The notes under the pieces: generated by a model
What the model was told of the DNA's origin: nothing
The model's input: only the letters and a program-made list of their open reading frames with translations
Database searches by the model: none
Shown here: positions 18,501 through 26,235 of the stretch, in pieces
Layout of the letters: every line of letters starts with the position of its first letter
How positions within the stretch are numbered: the stretch's first letter is position 1
Assembly: GCA_029974595.1 (NCBI GenBank)
Contig: JARKRC010000055.1
Span: 1 to 32,312, forward strand
Direction of reading: 5' to 3'
DNA length: 32,312 nucleotides
Origin: Ereboglobus sp.
Lineage (GTDB): Bacteria > Verrucomicrobiota > Verrucomicrobiia > Opitutales > Opitutaceae
Program-made: the position numbers and the translations under genes

Positions 18501-19318
18501 TGCTGATCATTATACAAGAATGCGCCATACACCGCGAGTTTGTCTTTAATGAGCGACTTGTTGAAATTAAACGAAGCGCGATTCGAGCCGCGATCATCGA
18601 TGCGCAGCGAGACTTGGGCGGTGTTTTTGTTCAGCAACGCCTGGGCGGTGCTCTGGTTGACCATGCCCGACGGATTGCCCATGCCAAAGAGGAATGAGTT
18701 AGGACCGCGGTTGATCTCGACGGATGCGGTATTATACGAGTCAAACGGCACCTGCGAAAGCGCAATATAATAGTTTATCCCCATGCTCGGGGCACTCAAT
18801 CCACGCATGCGGTTGGAGGTGGCATTGGTGGATGTTCCGCCGGTATTGCCTGCATTGTTACCGCCGATGGTATCCGCAAATCCCGAGGCCGAACGCGCAT
18901 TGCCCACGATAGGAGTATAAGTATTGGAGCCCTCGGTGTTCACCTCGTATCTGAACACATCGTTTATATCGAGCGAGGCGGTGTCCTCCATTTGCTGCTT
19001 GGTGACGACCGAGATGGCTGCGCCCAAGTCCGATATGTTGGTTTTCATGCGGCTGCCGGCGAGCGTGTTCTCGGCAAAATAGCCTTTGTCCCGGGAGGCA
19101 TCCACCTGGAAGGGCGACAGCATGATGATGTCGTCATCGATCGGCGGAGGTGTCACGGACTGGGTCGTTACTGGAACTGGCGCCGCATTGGGCGCCGTCG
19201 CTTCCGGCGTGTCTTGCCGAACCGCTTGCGCCATGGCCAGCGAGCCGGACAAGACAAGGCCTCCGATGGCGAATGCGGTTAAACGCAAGCGGGATATTTG
19301 CTTTTTATGGGTGTTCAT
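15560..19318 (-). CDS. Large TonB-dependent receptor (Opitutaceae type)
   Basis: Outer-membrane, energy-coupled importer of about 1252 residues. The start at 19318 is chosen because it opens directly into a signal peptide (MNTHKKQISRLRLTAFAIGG, cleavage near AMAQA); upstream in-frame codons to 19453 look non-coding. A Pro/Thr linker is followed by DDDIIMLSPFQVDASRDKGYFAENTLAGSRM, the TonB-box/plug entry typical of large verrucomicrobial receptors. The plug (ISDLGAAISVVTKQQMEDTASLDINDVFRY) follows, then a 22-strand-size barrel ending in Phe (ILSASFDF). The substrate is not evident; its size resembles carbohydrate-type receptors, but no hydrolase is adjacent. The gene is visibly less GC-rich than its neighbours. 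Two TTACWGTAA palindromes lie upstream. It is monocistronic, with its own terminator. Confidence 0.9.
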   Translation of the reverse strand: MNTHKKQISRLRLTAFAIGGLVLSGSLAMAQAVRQDTPEATAPNAAPVPVTTQSVTPPPIDDDIIMLSPFQVDASRDKGYFAENTLAGSRMKTNISDLGAAISVVTKQQMEDTASLDINDVFRYEVNTEGSNTYTPIVGNARSASGFADTIGGNNAGNTGGTSTNATSNRMRGLSAPSMGINYYIALSQVPFDSYNTASVEINRGPNSFLFGMGNPSGMVNQSTAQALLNKNTAQVSLRIDDRGSNRASFNFNKSLIKDKLAVYGAFLYNDQQFERKPSYDMTRRQYGAITYRPFKGTVLRASIEGYNNDNRRPNFMTPRDFVSEWIKGGKPYYDAKNARFVKGDGTIVPYTTSVKSPNAEALVAYAQSVGGSGVIVERNSDGSLKSAKYNGIDLFTSNAITNPLSPMYIQGIAPWLPRPFQMIDGGQSVGFYEATADRQIPSWGTPMPAVVPSEADIWANPTWAAAYIQQYSRSAGGVDTTLKTYIDPGVSSSSIYDWSSINTLQMNFGNARNTNYNLELEQEIIPRLLHFAGGWFRQDYDSVANYTVAQLDSATLYVDTNRYLPTGDENPYFGQVFLEDIDPDTWGYGITSDQYRGQLAFTPDFTKNKGWTRWLGRHNILGLVSQQKTTSTTMRQRLMFTDAENRAKLRYLPNPDYDGGAWSYVDGHGSRLNRREDGRSIERLYYLSSPGDPGGKATHSAGAWNGATSYTGDIVGYNYDTSSWESYNMTLGLATHSATTKRSQTKLTSYAVGSTSYFWNDRIIATLGIRRDEYKARESNSGGSRVLTSAEKWVDGRLQTETWLENYGRWTELAGTTNTVGFVVKPFQGWNAIEKRATDNLFWEFIRDFGVSYNRANVFNAPSGNVNDFFGNPLPKATGVGKDYGVQFSLFNQKLFARVSWFNTTSENAYANPGNAMTRLSERTDLGSFRAWAERIVLLNKSDWDPTQYTTTDWVNHTRSMFASDAEFQAEVAKVWGMPYDYYSRVGTVSGTQDQEAKGMEMQMTYNPTSNWTMRLTVGKQKTTYNNVLKEFYAWYNHRNVNWEGARAADFLDANKQQYAVYRPLNASNDVVLTDFWNSSGYIPEYGPGNAYNYLNAKDYYNGVVLPEVSLATDLQGQMTPGQRKWRAAFVTNYTFTRGALKGFAVGGGERWESKAIIGYYGKASGVSGVQLDLSDTTRPIYDSANWYTDLWVSYTCKIFNDKVRMKLQLNVTDVFQDGELRVVKRDYHGRAIAYRIMDPRTFILSASFDF

Positions 19319-19785
19319 GGTTTGTTTGGGTTCAAGTTTTTTTCCAATCATCCAAGCGGTTGGCGCTTGCGTTATCCAGTGACACGGGGGCACGGATTTT
19401 TCGCAATTGGGCCAAGTTGGGGATCGGGCATGACGGCACGGAAGCACAAACACACCTTGTCATCCAGTTTCGGGGAGTTTTACAGTAAGAAGCGTATGAT
19501 CCCGTTATCTTACAGTAAACGGAGCCGCACGGGCAAAAGCCCGAAAGCCTGAGAAAGTCTGGAGGCGTATCGGCACTGCAATACCATATGTATTTTCCCG
19601 GATTCCGCCGCGATTCTATCTGGATTCCTCTTATTTAGGAGCAGCGTTTTTTGTATTCAAAACCCCGTAAAACCTTATGGGCCGATTAAGCTCTTTGCAT
19701 TTATTGATTTCCAATTGCCGTTTGCGCTGATTGCCTGTGTCCACACAAATCGACCCGACTTTTATCTGACACGACCGACTTGCCA
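19319..19785. other. Divergent intergenic region between the large TonB receptor and the pyrophosphatase
   Basis: This 467-bp gap separates two divergent genes and must hold both promoters. The receptor-proximal part (19319-19560) contains the paired TTACAGTAA sites listed separately. The part toward the pyrophosphatase is AT-rich from about 19600 to 19760. I see no gene, no obvious riboswitch and no convincing -35/-10 pair. Confidence 0.6.
19480..19518. promoter_or_regulatory. Paired TTACAGTAA palindromic sites upstream of the TonB receptor
   Basis: The 9-bp odd palindrome TTACAGTAA occurs at 19480-19488 and again at 19510-19518, exactly 30 bp (about three helical turns) apart. It lies about 160-200 bp upstream of the receptor start. 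Same-face spacing of identical palindromes suggests an operator pair for a dimeric regulator. Confidence 0.45.
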
Positions 19786-21549
19786 ATGACTTCTCCCGAC
19801 ACTCATTTCGCGCCACCCGTTTCTCCGGTGAACGCCGACGCTGCGCCCTCCTCTCCCCCCAATGGCAATAACGGCTCCGCCTCCCCCATTTATGTGATCG
19901 GCCATCGCAATCCCGACACCGACGCCGTTTGCGCCGCCATAGCCTACGCCGCCTACAAGGAAACCCGGGGCGAGTACGGCTACATCCCCGCCCGTTGCGG
20001 CAACTCCAACGCCCGCATCGACACCGTTCTTCGCAAGTTCCGCACGCCGCTCCCGCTTTATCTCAGCGACGTCACCCCGCGCGTTCACGACGTGATGGTG
20101 CGCGATGTCATCACGCTCCCCGAAAACGCCACGTGCGCCGAAGCCCTCGAACTCATCGACGAGCACGACGTGCGCGTGCTTCCCATCACCACCAGCGACT
20201 CGCGCGTCCTCGGAACGATCTCCATTTTCCAGCTCGGCGGTTACTTCACCCCGCGCCTCCGCTCGCCGCGCGACATGCGCCGCGTCGAGACAACCCTCTC
20301 GCACGTCACCCGCGCCCTCAGCGCCAATGTCCTGCACCTCTACGATCCCGACCGCTTCGAAGACCTCTACGTGCGCATCGGAGCGATGGACATCCGCTCT
20401 TTCGGAAAACGCACGGAGCAAGGCAGCATCCCCATCGCGAAAACCATCATCATCGTCGGCGACCGCTGGGATATCCAGCAGCGCTCCATCCAGATCGGCG
20501 TGCGCGCGCTCATCCTCACGGGCAATCTCCCCATCGACGCCGAGGCCGTCGAGCAAGCCCGGCAGGCCAACGTCAGCGTGATCATCAGCCCCTACGATTC
20601 CGCCACGACCGCCTGGGTCGTGCGCACCGCGGCGACCATCGAGCCGCTCATCGACCGTAAATTCTCCTCGGTCTCCGCCGATCTGCCCCTCGGCGAATTG
20701 CGCCGCCGCGTCGCCACCTCAAACACCCCCGCCTACATGGTGCTCGGCGACGGCGGCCACCTCCAAGGCATCATCACCAAGACCGACGTCATCAAACCCG
20801 TGAAAACCCGCCTCGTGCTCGTGGATCACAACGAAATGAGCCAGGCCGTCCCCGGCGCCCACGAAGTCACGATCACCGAAGTCATCGACCACCACCGCAT
20901 CGGCACGCTCAATACGCAGCAACCAATCCTCTTCATCAACGAACCCGTCGGCTCGACCTGCACGATTGTCGCCAGCCTCTTCCACCGCGACAACCTCCGG
21001 CCCGAGCCCGACATCGCCGGCCTCATGATGAGCGGCATCATCACCGACACGCTCCACCTCAACAGCCCGACCACGACGGACAAGGATCGCGCGATGCTCG
21101 CATGGCTCTCGGAAATCGCCGGCGTGAACCCGCGCGCGCTCGCCGACGAAATCTTCGACTCCGGCTCCGTGATCCTCGCCAACGCGCCCGGAACCGTGAT
21201 CCGTGCCGACATGAAGATCTACGACGAAAACGAAACCCGTTTCGCCGTCTCGCAAGTCGAGGAGCTCGGCTTCGGCAATTTCTGGAAACACTCGAAGGAT
21301 CTCAGCGCCGCGCTCGGCGAACTGCTCGAAAAGGAAGACCTGAGCTTCGCGTGCCTGCTGGTGACAGACATTAACTCGCAAAACTCCGTCCTGCTCGTGC
21401 GCGGCGACAAGAATTTCATCGACCGCATTTCATATCCGCACCTTGAGAAAAATGAGATTTTCGAACTGCCTGGCATCGTGAGCCGCAAGAAGCAACTCCT
21501 CCCCTACATCACGTCCATCCTTCAAGAAATGCACGCCGGCAAGGTGTGA
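19786..21549 (+). CDS. ppaC: Family II (Mn-dependent) inorganic pyrophosphatase with CBS and DRTGG regulatory domains
   Basis: Hydrolyses pyrophosphate; the DHH/DHHA2 catalytic domains are interrupted by a nucleotide-sensing insert (CBS-PPase). The 587-residue protein starts with a disordered Pro/Ser-rich 30 residues. It then has GHRNPDTDAV (metal ligands H40, D44, D46), CBS1 at about 102-155, a DRTGG-like domain at about 170-285 and CBS2 at about 285-335. The DHH domain resumes with VLVDHNE (D347, H348) and VIDHHR (368-371), and the C-terminal DHHA2 domain carries the SRKKQLLP substrate-binding motif. In studied CBS-PPases, AMP/ADP inhibit and ATP or diadenosine polyphosphates activate. ATG at 19786 is preferred over TTG at 19780. 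Single gene, divergent from the TonB receptor. Confidence 0.93.
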   Translation: MTSPDTHFAPPVSPVNADAAPSSPPNGNNGSASPIYVIGHRNPDTDAVCAAIAYAAYKETRGEYGYIPARCGNSNARIDTVLRKFRTPLPLYLSDVTPRVHDVMVRDVITLPENATCAEALELIDEHDVRVLPITTSDSRVLGTISIFQLGGYFTPRLRSPRDMRRVETTLSHVTRALSANVLHLYDPDRFEDLYVRIGAMDIRSFGKRTEQGSIPIAKTIIIVGDRWDIQQRSIQIGVRALILTGNLPIDAEAVEQARQANVSVIISPYDSATTAWVVRTAATIEPLIDRKFSSVSADLPLGELRRRVATSNTPAYMVLGDGGHLQGIITKTDVIKPVKTRLVLVDHNEMSQAVPGAHEVTITEVIDHHRIGTLNTQQPILFINEPVGSTCTIVASLFHRDNLRPEPDIAGLMMSGIITDTLHLNSPTTTDKDRAMLAWLSEIAGVNPRALADEIFDSGSVILANAPGTVIRADMKIYDENETRFAVSQVEELGFGNFWKHSKDLSAALGELLEKEDLSFACLLVTDINSQNSVLLVRGDKNFIDRISYPHLEKNEIFELPGIVSRKKQLLPYITSILQEMHAGKV

Positions 21550-21572
21550 TACAGCCCGCTCTGCGCAGGTCG

Positions 21573-21787
21573 GTTTTTGGACGGGATGAACAGGATTCAC
21601 AGGATGAAAACCAGCGCAGGGCTGGAAACAAAACGCCCGCTCCACCAAAAATCTGAAAAGACGGATGTAACGTGAATCCCGAGCACGCCAAAGGCGTGCT
21701 TCTCGTTTGCTTCGGTCACCTTTGGGCAAAGGCTCCAGCCTTTTCGTGGTTTGCATCCTGTAAATCCTGTTCATCCTGTCTAAAAAC
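21573..21787. repeat. Palindromic element with CAGGAT-repeat arms
   Basis: Arm 21573-21607 and arm 21753-21787 are 35-bp reverse complements with four mismatches. Each arm is built from 9-bp units of the ACAGGATGA/ACAGGATTT kind, preceded by a T-run. The 145-bp core holds a small AGCACGCC/GGCGTGCT hairpin near 21683-21704. This is the same architecture as 5102-5206. Confidence 0.8.
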
Positions 21788-21905
21788 AAACCACCCGGCT
21801 GCCCACAAACATCACCACGACATTTTTGAGAATGTCCTGATGGCGCAAAAATCTGCTTCCCAGCCCGGTTATACCATTAATATATAGATACTTGGGAATA
21901 TTATC

Positions 21906-21947
21906 TGAAATTGAGACTAAAATTCAATTGACGTGAGATTCAGTCTC
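21906..21947 (+). promoter_or_regulatory. Fur-box-like palindrome and inverted repeat upstream of the siderophore receptor
   Basis: TGAAATT (21906-21912) and AAATTCA (21920-21926) form a near-palindrome of 21 bp in an AT-rich promoter region. GAGACT (21913-21918) is repeated inverted as AGTCTC (21942-21947). Position before an iron-acquisition operon suggests Fur-type control, but the match to the classical Fur consensus is only partial. Confidence 0.35.
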
Positions 21948-22058
21948 TTTCTCTGTAGTTGGCATGATGACGTGTTGTTATACGGTCTATTAGATTAGCT
22001 AAGTCGTTTGTTGGTTAAATAGATACGTATCAACAGCCCATCTCATCACCAATCACCT

Positions 22059-24290
22059 ATGCACCAGAAAATATTGAGTATCATAATCATATCCAGCGCG
22101 GCGGCTCTTCCCTGCTTGGGCCCGACGGCATTCGGCCAGGCTGCGACTGCCCCGCAGTCAGACGAGCTGGTAATCCTTTCCAGCATGGAAGTCACCGCCC
22201 GGAAGATCGCCACCGACAGCACTTTCGGCACCAGGGTCAACACACCTCTCATCAAGACGCCGCAATCCATGTCCGTCATCACGCGCGCGGAACTGGATGC
22301 CCGTGGCGCGCAAAACCTCAATGATGCTGTCAGCTATACCTCCGGCGTGCGCCCTGAATCCGGCGGCATGGACAGCCGCGTGGAACAGTTGACGATCCGC
22401 GGTTACAGCGTGACCGGCTTCGGCGGCGGCGGCAATAGCAACATTTACCTCGACGGCTTGCGGAGCATGAGCGGAGGCCAGTGGACGGGCATTCAGTTCG
22501 ACGTTTTCGGCTTGGAACGCGCCGAGGTTTTGAAAGGCCCCTCCGCTGTGCTTTACGGACAAGTCGGGCCGGGCGGCATCGTGAATGCCGTCAGCAAGCG
22601 CCCCTCACCCGGCAATCTGCATTCTGTCGGCGTGCAATACGGCAGCTACAACACCATCCAGGGCACGTTCGACGTGAGCGGCGGCAATGACGCCGATCCG
22701 GTCTGGTTCCGCATCGCCGGCCTGGTGCGCAAGGGCGACACCGAGATCGACTATACCGACGATCTCAAGCGCGTGTTTGTCGCGCCCAGCTTCACGTGGA
22801 ACATCACCAAGGCCACCTCGCTCACGCTCCTCACGCAGTATCAAAAGGACACCGGCGGGGCGACATTCCAGTTCCTCCCGAAAACCGGCACGCTCGTCCC
22901 CGGCCTCAACGGCTTCCGGCTCTCGCGCTCGGCCTTCCTCGGCGAACCCGACTGGAACGAATTCGACCGCAGCCAGTTCTCCGCCGGCTACCAGTTCCAG
23001 CATGTATTCAACGAAACCTTCACGCTTCGCCAGAACCTGCGCTACCTGTATTTGGATACCGAATACAAGTCCGTCGTGATTCGCGGAACGGATGCCAACT
23101 TCACGACCGGCGTCGTGGCCCGCCGCGCCATGTGGGGCGTCGGCGAAAGCAAAAACCTGACGGTTGACACCCACCTCCAAAGCAAATTCCCGACAGGCAG
23201 GCTCGCGCACACGCTCCTTGCGGGCGTCGATATTTACCGCTCCGCCTGGGATCATACGCGCAAAATGCTCAACCCCTTCCCCGGCTCCTTCAGCATTTAC
23301 AATCCCGTCTACACCGGCATCACCCAGACCCAGATCGACACCATGCCCGTGCAGGCTTACGACGATTCCACCGAAACGCAGACCGGTTTCTACCTGCAAG
23401 ATCAGGCCGTTTGGGGAAATCTGAACGCAACCGTCGGTCTGCGCCACGACATCTACGACATCGATTTCTACGGCGAGGCCTCCGGCGTCCCGAGCAAAGT
23501 GGACACCAAGCCCACATCCACCACCTGGCGCGCCGGCCTTCTCTACGCCTTCGACAACGGTCTCTCGCCCTACATCAGCTACACCACCTCCTTCGACGCG
23601 GGCCCTTACACGACGACCAATCCCGCCACCGGCGCCAAGTTCAAGGACCCGACCGAGGCCCAACAATGGGAAGCCGGCCTCAAATACAAGCCCGCCGGCT
23701 TCAATGCGCTCTTCACCGCTTCGCTCTTCCAGATCGACGAGAAAAACAAGCTCTCCTACTTCAAGGACCTTACCGACAACTCCGTCAAAGCCTACCAGTC
23801 GGGCGAAGCCCGCACGCGCGGCTTCGAGCTTGAAGCGCGCGCCGAGGTGCTCAAGGGCTTCGATGTGATTGGCGCCTACACCTACCTCGACGCTGAAACG
23901 ACCAAGGGCCTCACATCCGCCGGTGCGGACATGGCCGGCCAAAGGCTCCCCGGCGTCGCGCGACACACCGCCTCGCTGTGGCTGTCCTACACTTTCGACA
24001 ACACCATCCTCAAGGGCCTTACCATCGGCGCGGGAACCCGCTACATCGGCGATACGTATGATCTTTCCAACACGCTGCTCATTCCCAGCTACACGCTCTA
24101 CGATGCCGCGATCACCTACGACTTCGGGAAACAATTCCCCAAGCTCCGCGGACTCAGCGCGCGCCTGAGCGCCACCAATCTCTCCGACAAGCTCTACGTC
24201 GCCAACGGCAACACGCCGGCCACCGGCGTCGCCGTCGCCTATTATGGCTCCGGACGCAATGTCGCCCTTAACCTCAACTATGCTTGGTAA
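22059..24290 (+). CDS. TonB-dependent siderophore receptor (FhuA/FpvA-like)
   Basis: Outer-membrane ferric-siderophore importer of 743 residues. The signal peptide MHQKILSIIIISSAAALPCLG is followed by a short TonB-box region (DELVILSSMEVTARK). The plug domain carries family landmarks: TPLIKTPQSMSVITRAEL, LNDAVSYTSGV, NIYLDGLRS and ERAEVLKGPSAVLYGQVGPGGIVNAVSKRP. The barrel has the receptor signature PTEAQQWEAGLKY and ends in an aromatic residue (NLNYAW). First gene of a co-directional iron operon with a Fes-like esterase and a heme-type ABC importer. Siderophore type cannot be read from the sequence; the hydrolase downstream hints at an ester-linked one. Confidence 0.92.
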   Translation: MHQKILSIIIISSAAALPCLGPTAFGQAATAPQSDELVILSSMEVTARKIATDSTFGTRVNTPLIKTPQSMSVITRAELDARGAQNLNDAVSYTSGVRPESGGMDSRVEQLTIRGYSVTGFGGGGNSNIYLDGLRSMSGGQWTGIQFDVFGLERAEVLKGPSAVLYGQVGPGGIVNAVSKRPSPGNLHSVGVQYGSYNTIQGTFDVSGGNDADPVWFRIAGLVRKGDTEIDYTDDLKRVFVAPSFTWNITKATSLTLLTQYQKDTGGATFQFLPKTGTLVPGLNGFRLSRSAFLGEPDWNEFDRSQFSAGYQFQHVFNETFTLRQNLRYLYLDTEYKSVVIRGTDANFTTGVVARRAMWGVGESKNLTVDTHLQSKFPTGRLAHTLLAGVDIYRSAWDHTRKMLNPFPGSFSIYNPVYTGITQTQIDTMPVQAYDDSTETQTGFYLQDQAVWGNLNATVGLRHDIYDIDFYGEASGVPSKVDTKPTSTTWRAGLLYAFDNGLSPYISYTTSFDAGPYTTTNPATGAKFKDPTEAQQWEAGLKYKPAGFNALFTASLFQIDEKNKLSYFKDLTDNSVKAYQSGEARTRGFELEARAEVLKGFDVIGAYTYLDAETTKGLTSAGADMAGQRLPGVARHTASLWLSYTFDNTILKGLTIGAGTRYIGDTYDLSNTLLIPSYTLYDAAITYDFGKQFPKLRGLSARLSATNLSDKLYVANGNTPATGVAVAYYGSGRNVALNLNYAW

Positions 24291-24325
24291 GACGTTTCCC
24301 GATTTGATCCTTCATTGACCGCGTC

Positions 24326-24358
24326 AAGACCCGCCGGAAAACACCCGGCGGGTCTTTA
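24326..24358 (+). terminator. Terminator-like hairpin between receptor and esterase genes
   Basis: AAGACCCGCCGG (24326-24337) pairs perfectly with CCGGCGGGTCTT (24345-24356), followed by a short TTTATC tail and TTTTT a few bases later. It probably lowers expression of the downstream importer relative to the abundant receptor. Confidence 0.75.
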
Positions 24359-24381
24359 TCGCTTTTTCAAAATCGCTTCCC

Positions 24382-25329
24382 ATGTTCCATTTCCCTGCCC
24401 GCTTGCCCTCCATCCGCCTCCTCGCCGCCTTGGCGGCAGTGACGCCTGTGATCGCGTCTTCACAAACCGCCTCCGCCGGCGTATGGGAACCGTCGCCCGC
24501 GTTTATCGAAGCCCGCCAGCGTGATATTCACTCCGCCAGCACCGGGCGCGATTATCGCATTTGCATTTCCGTCCCGAAAACACCTCCGCCAGCGGCAGGT
24601 TTTCCCATCCTCTATCTCCTCGACGGGGACACGGCGTTCGCGCCCGCCGCGCTCTTCGCGCAGCAATGGCGCACGAACGGCCCGGCGATCGGCATCCATC
24701 CGGGGATTGTCGTCGGCATCGTCCACAAAAAAACCGACGCCGACAAAAACCCGCGCGTTTCCGACTTCACCCCGCCCGCCCCCGACCTTTCCAACACCGG
24801 CGATTTCTCCGACGCGCCCCAAGGCGGCGCCGACCGCTTCCTCGATTTCATCGAAAACGAACTCAAGCCGCTCCTCGCTTCCGAACTGCCCATCGACGCG
24901 AAGCGCCAGACCTTGTTCGGCCATTCCTACGGCGGCCTTTTCACACTGCACGTCCTCTTCAACCGCCCCACCGCTTTTCAGCGCTACGTCGCGGCCAGCC
25001 CGTCCGTCTGGTGGAACAACCGCCACATCCTTACGGAGCGCGACGCCTTTCTGCGCTCGTCCTTTCCCGCGCTCCTGAAAGCGAGCGCCGTCCCCGCGCT
25101 CGTGCTCTCCGTCGGCGACCTCGAACAGACGCCCCTGCCCCATCATCATCAACGCAAACGCGCCGCGATGGTGAGCGAACGCCGCCAAGTGGACAACGCC
25201 CGCGAACTCGCCGCCAGCCTCAACGCCGCCGGGCTCAAGACGCGACTCTACGTCTTTGAAAACGAAAACCACGGCAGCTCCCGCGTCCCCGCCATCAACC
25301 ACGCCATCCGCATCGCCTTCGGCGAGTGA
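24382..25329 (+). CDS. Exported alpha/beta-hydrolase esterase (Fes/IroE-like)
   Basis: A 315-residue member of the putative esterase (esterase D/Fes) family, which includes enzymes that hydrolyse ferric triscatecholate siderophores. An N-terminal signal-like segment (about residues 10-32, ending SSQTASA) suggests the periplasm. The core shows GFPILYLLDGD, the nucleophile elbow GHSYGG (S182), AASPSVWWNN, a likely acid near VGDLEQT (residues 244-250) and catalytic His297 in ENENHGSS. Lies between the siderophore receptor and the ABC importer genes, which supports release of iron by cleaving the siderophore. A different carboxylic-ester substrate remains possible. Confidence 0.85.
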   Translation: MFHFPARLPSIRLLAALAAVTPVIASSQTASAGVWEPSPAFIEARQRDIHSASTGRDYRICISVPKTPPPAAGFPILYLLDGDTAFAPAALFAQQWRTNGPAIGIHPGIVVGIVHKKTDADKNPRVSDFTPPAPDLSNTGDFSDAPQGGADRFLDFIENELKPLLASELPIDAKRQTLFGHSYGGLFTLHVLFNRPTAFQRYVAASPSVWWNNRHILTERDAFLRSSFPALLKASAVPALVLSVGDLEQTPLPHHHQRKRAAMVSERRQVDNARELAASLNAAGLKTRLYVFENENHGSSRVPAINHAIRIAFGE

Positions 25330-25347
25330 GCCACGCCTCCATTTTCC

Positions 25348-26235
25348 ATGAATACGCTCAAAGCAATCCTCTCCCTTTCGCTCCTCGCTCCGGCGCTCCA
25401 CGCCGCCGCCGTGACGGGAATCGACGGACACACCGTGTCGGTCAAGAACCCCGTGCGCATCGTCGCGCTCAACACCTCCACCGTCGAGATTCTTGCGGAG
25501 CTCGGCGAAGCGCACCGCATCGTCGGCGTCGATCTCACCGGCCTCACAATCCTTCCCGAACGCAAGGACCTCGCCAATTTCGGGCATCCCTACCGCCCCA
25601 ACATCGAGGGCATCATCGCCACCGGTCCCGATCTCGTGATTACCACCGCCGACACCTTCCAGTATTCCAGCACCGACCAGCTCCGCAGCGCGGGCATCCC
25701 CGTGCTTCTGCTCGAAAGCTCCGCGCAGGACGGCCTTGAAGGGCTCAAGCGCCGCATCACCGCCATCGCGGCTCTCTTCGACAAGCAGGCCGAGGCAGTC
25801 AAACTCAACGAAGCCATCGACCGCCGCCTCGCCGCGTTGCGCGAGAAAAACGCCTCGATTGAAAAGAAAGCCCGCGTCTTTTTCCTCTACACGCACGGCC
25901 CCGGCCACGCCGTCATCTACGGACGCAATACCGGCTCGCACTGGCTCATCGAACTCGCGGGCGGCATCAACGCCGCCGATTTCACCGAGGGCACCAAGCC
26001 CCTCACGCCCGAGGCCACCGTGCAGGCCGCGCCCGATGTTTTTATCCTGCTCGAACGCAGCCTCGCCGCCGTCAAGGGCCCCGAAGGCATCCGCAGCCTT
26101 CCCGGCGTCTCGCTCACGCCCGCCGGACGCGACCTGCGGATTTTTTCGACCGACAACAATATTCGCTGGATCGGACCGCGGTTCATGGATCACGTTGAAA
26201 AGCTCCATCGTGAACTTTATCCGCACGCCCGATAA
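25348..26235 (+). CDS. hmuT: Heme/iron ABC transporter substrate-binding protein (HmuT-like)
   Basis: Periplasmic binding protein of the iron-siderophore/heme class, 295 residues with a signal peptide (MNTLKAILSLSLLAPALHAA). HmuT-like motifs are RIVALNTSTVEILAELGEAHRIVGVD, FGHPYRPNIEGIIATGPDLVITT and LRSAGIPVLLLE, with a C-terminal lobe ending in GPRFMDHVEKLHRELYP. It lies 18 bp after the esterase gene; its stop overlaps the permease start by one base, so translation is coupled. The family assignment as heme-type is by motif similarity; given the siderophore receptor upstream, the real ligand may be a ferric complex. Confidence 0.85.
   Translation: MNTLKAILSLSLLAPALHAAAVTGIDGHTVSVKNPVRIVALNTSTVEILAELGEAHRIVGVDLTGLTILPERKDLANFGHPYRPNIEGIIATGPDLVITTADTFQYSSTDQLRSAGIPVLLLESSAQDGLEGLKRRITAIAALFDKQAEAVKLNEAIDRRLAALREKNASIEKKARVFFLYTHGPGHAVIYGRNTGSHWLIELAGGINAADFTEGTKPLTPEATVQAAPDVFILLERSLAAVKGPEGIRSLPGVSLTPAGRDLRIFSTDNNIRWIGPRFMDHVEKLHRELYPHAR

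Larger units (their letters stand above)
21550..22058. other. Intergenic region upstream of the iron-uptake operon
   Basis: This 509-bp gap has no gene. Its left half is a 215-bp palindromic repeat element (21573-21787). Its right half (21860-22058) is strongly AT-rich, as expected for a promoter. It contains a Fur-box-like palindrome and nested inverted repeats (21906-21947), and a perfect GATACGTATC palindrome at 22022-22031 close to the receptor start. Confidence 0.65.

Noticed and set aside
21573-21787. Direct/inverted repeats as a CRISPR array
   Set aside because: Only two inverted arms, no regular spacers and no cas genes anywhere in the window.
19561-22058. Riboswitch upstream of the pyrophosphatase or siderophore receptor
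   Set aside because: No conserved cobalamin, fluoride or other riboswitch core could be recognised; only simple palindromes are seen.
22605-24134. 509-codon minus-strand ORF opposite the siderophore receptor
   Set aside because: Antisense shadow of a clearly recognisable TonB receptor; no domain or start signal.
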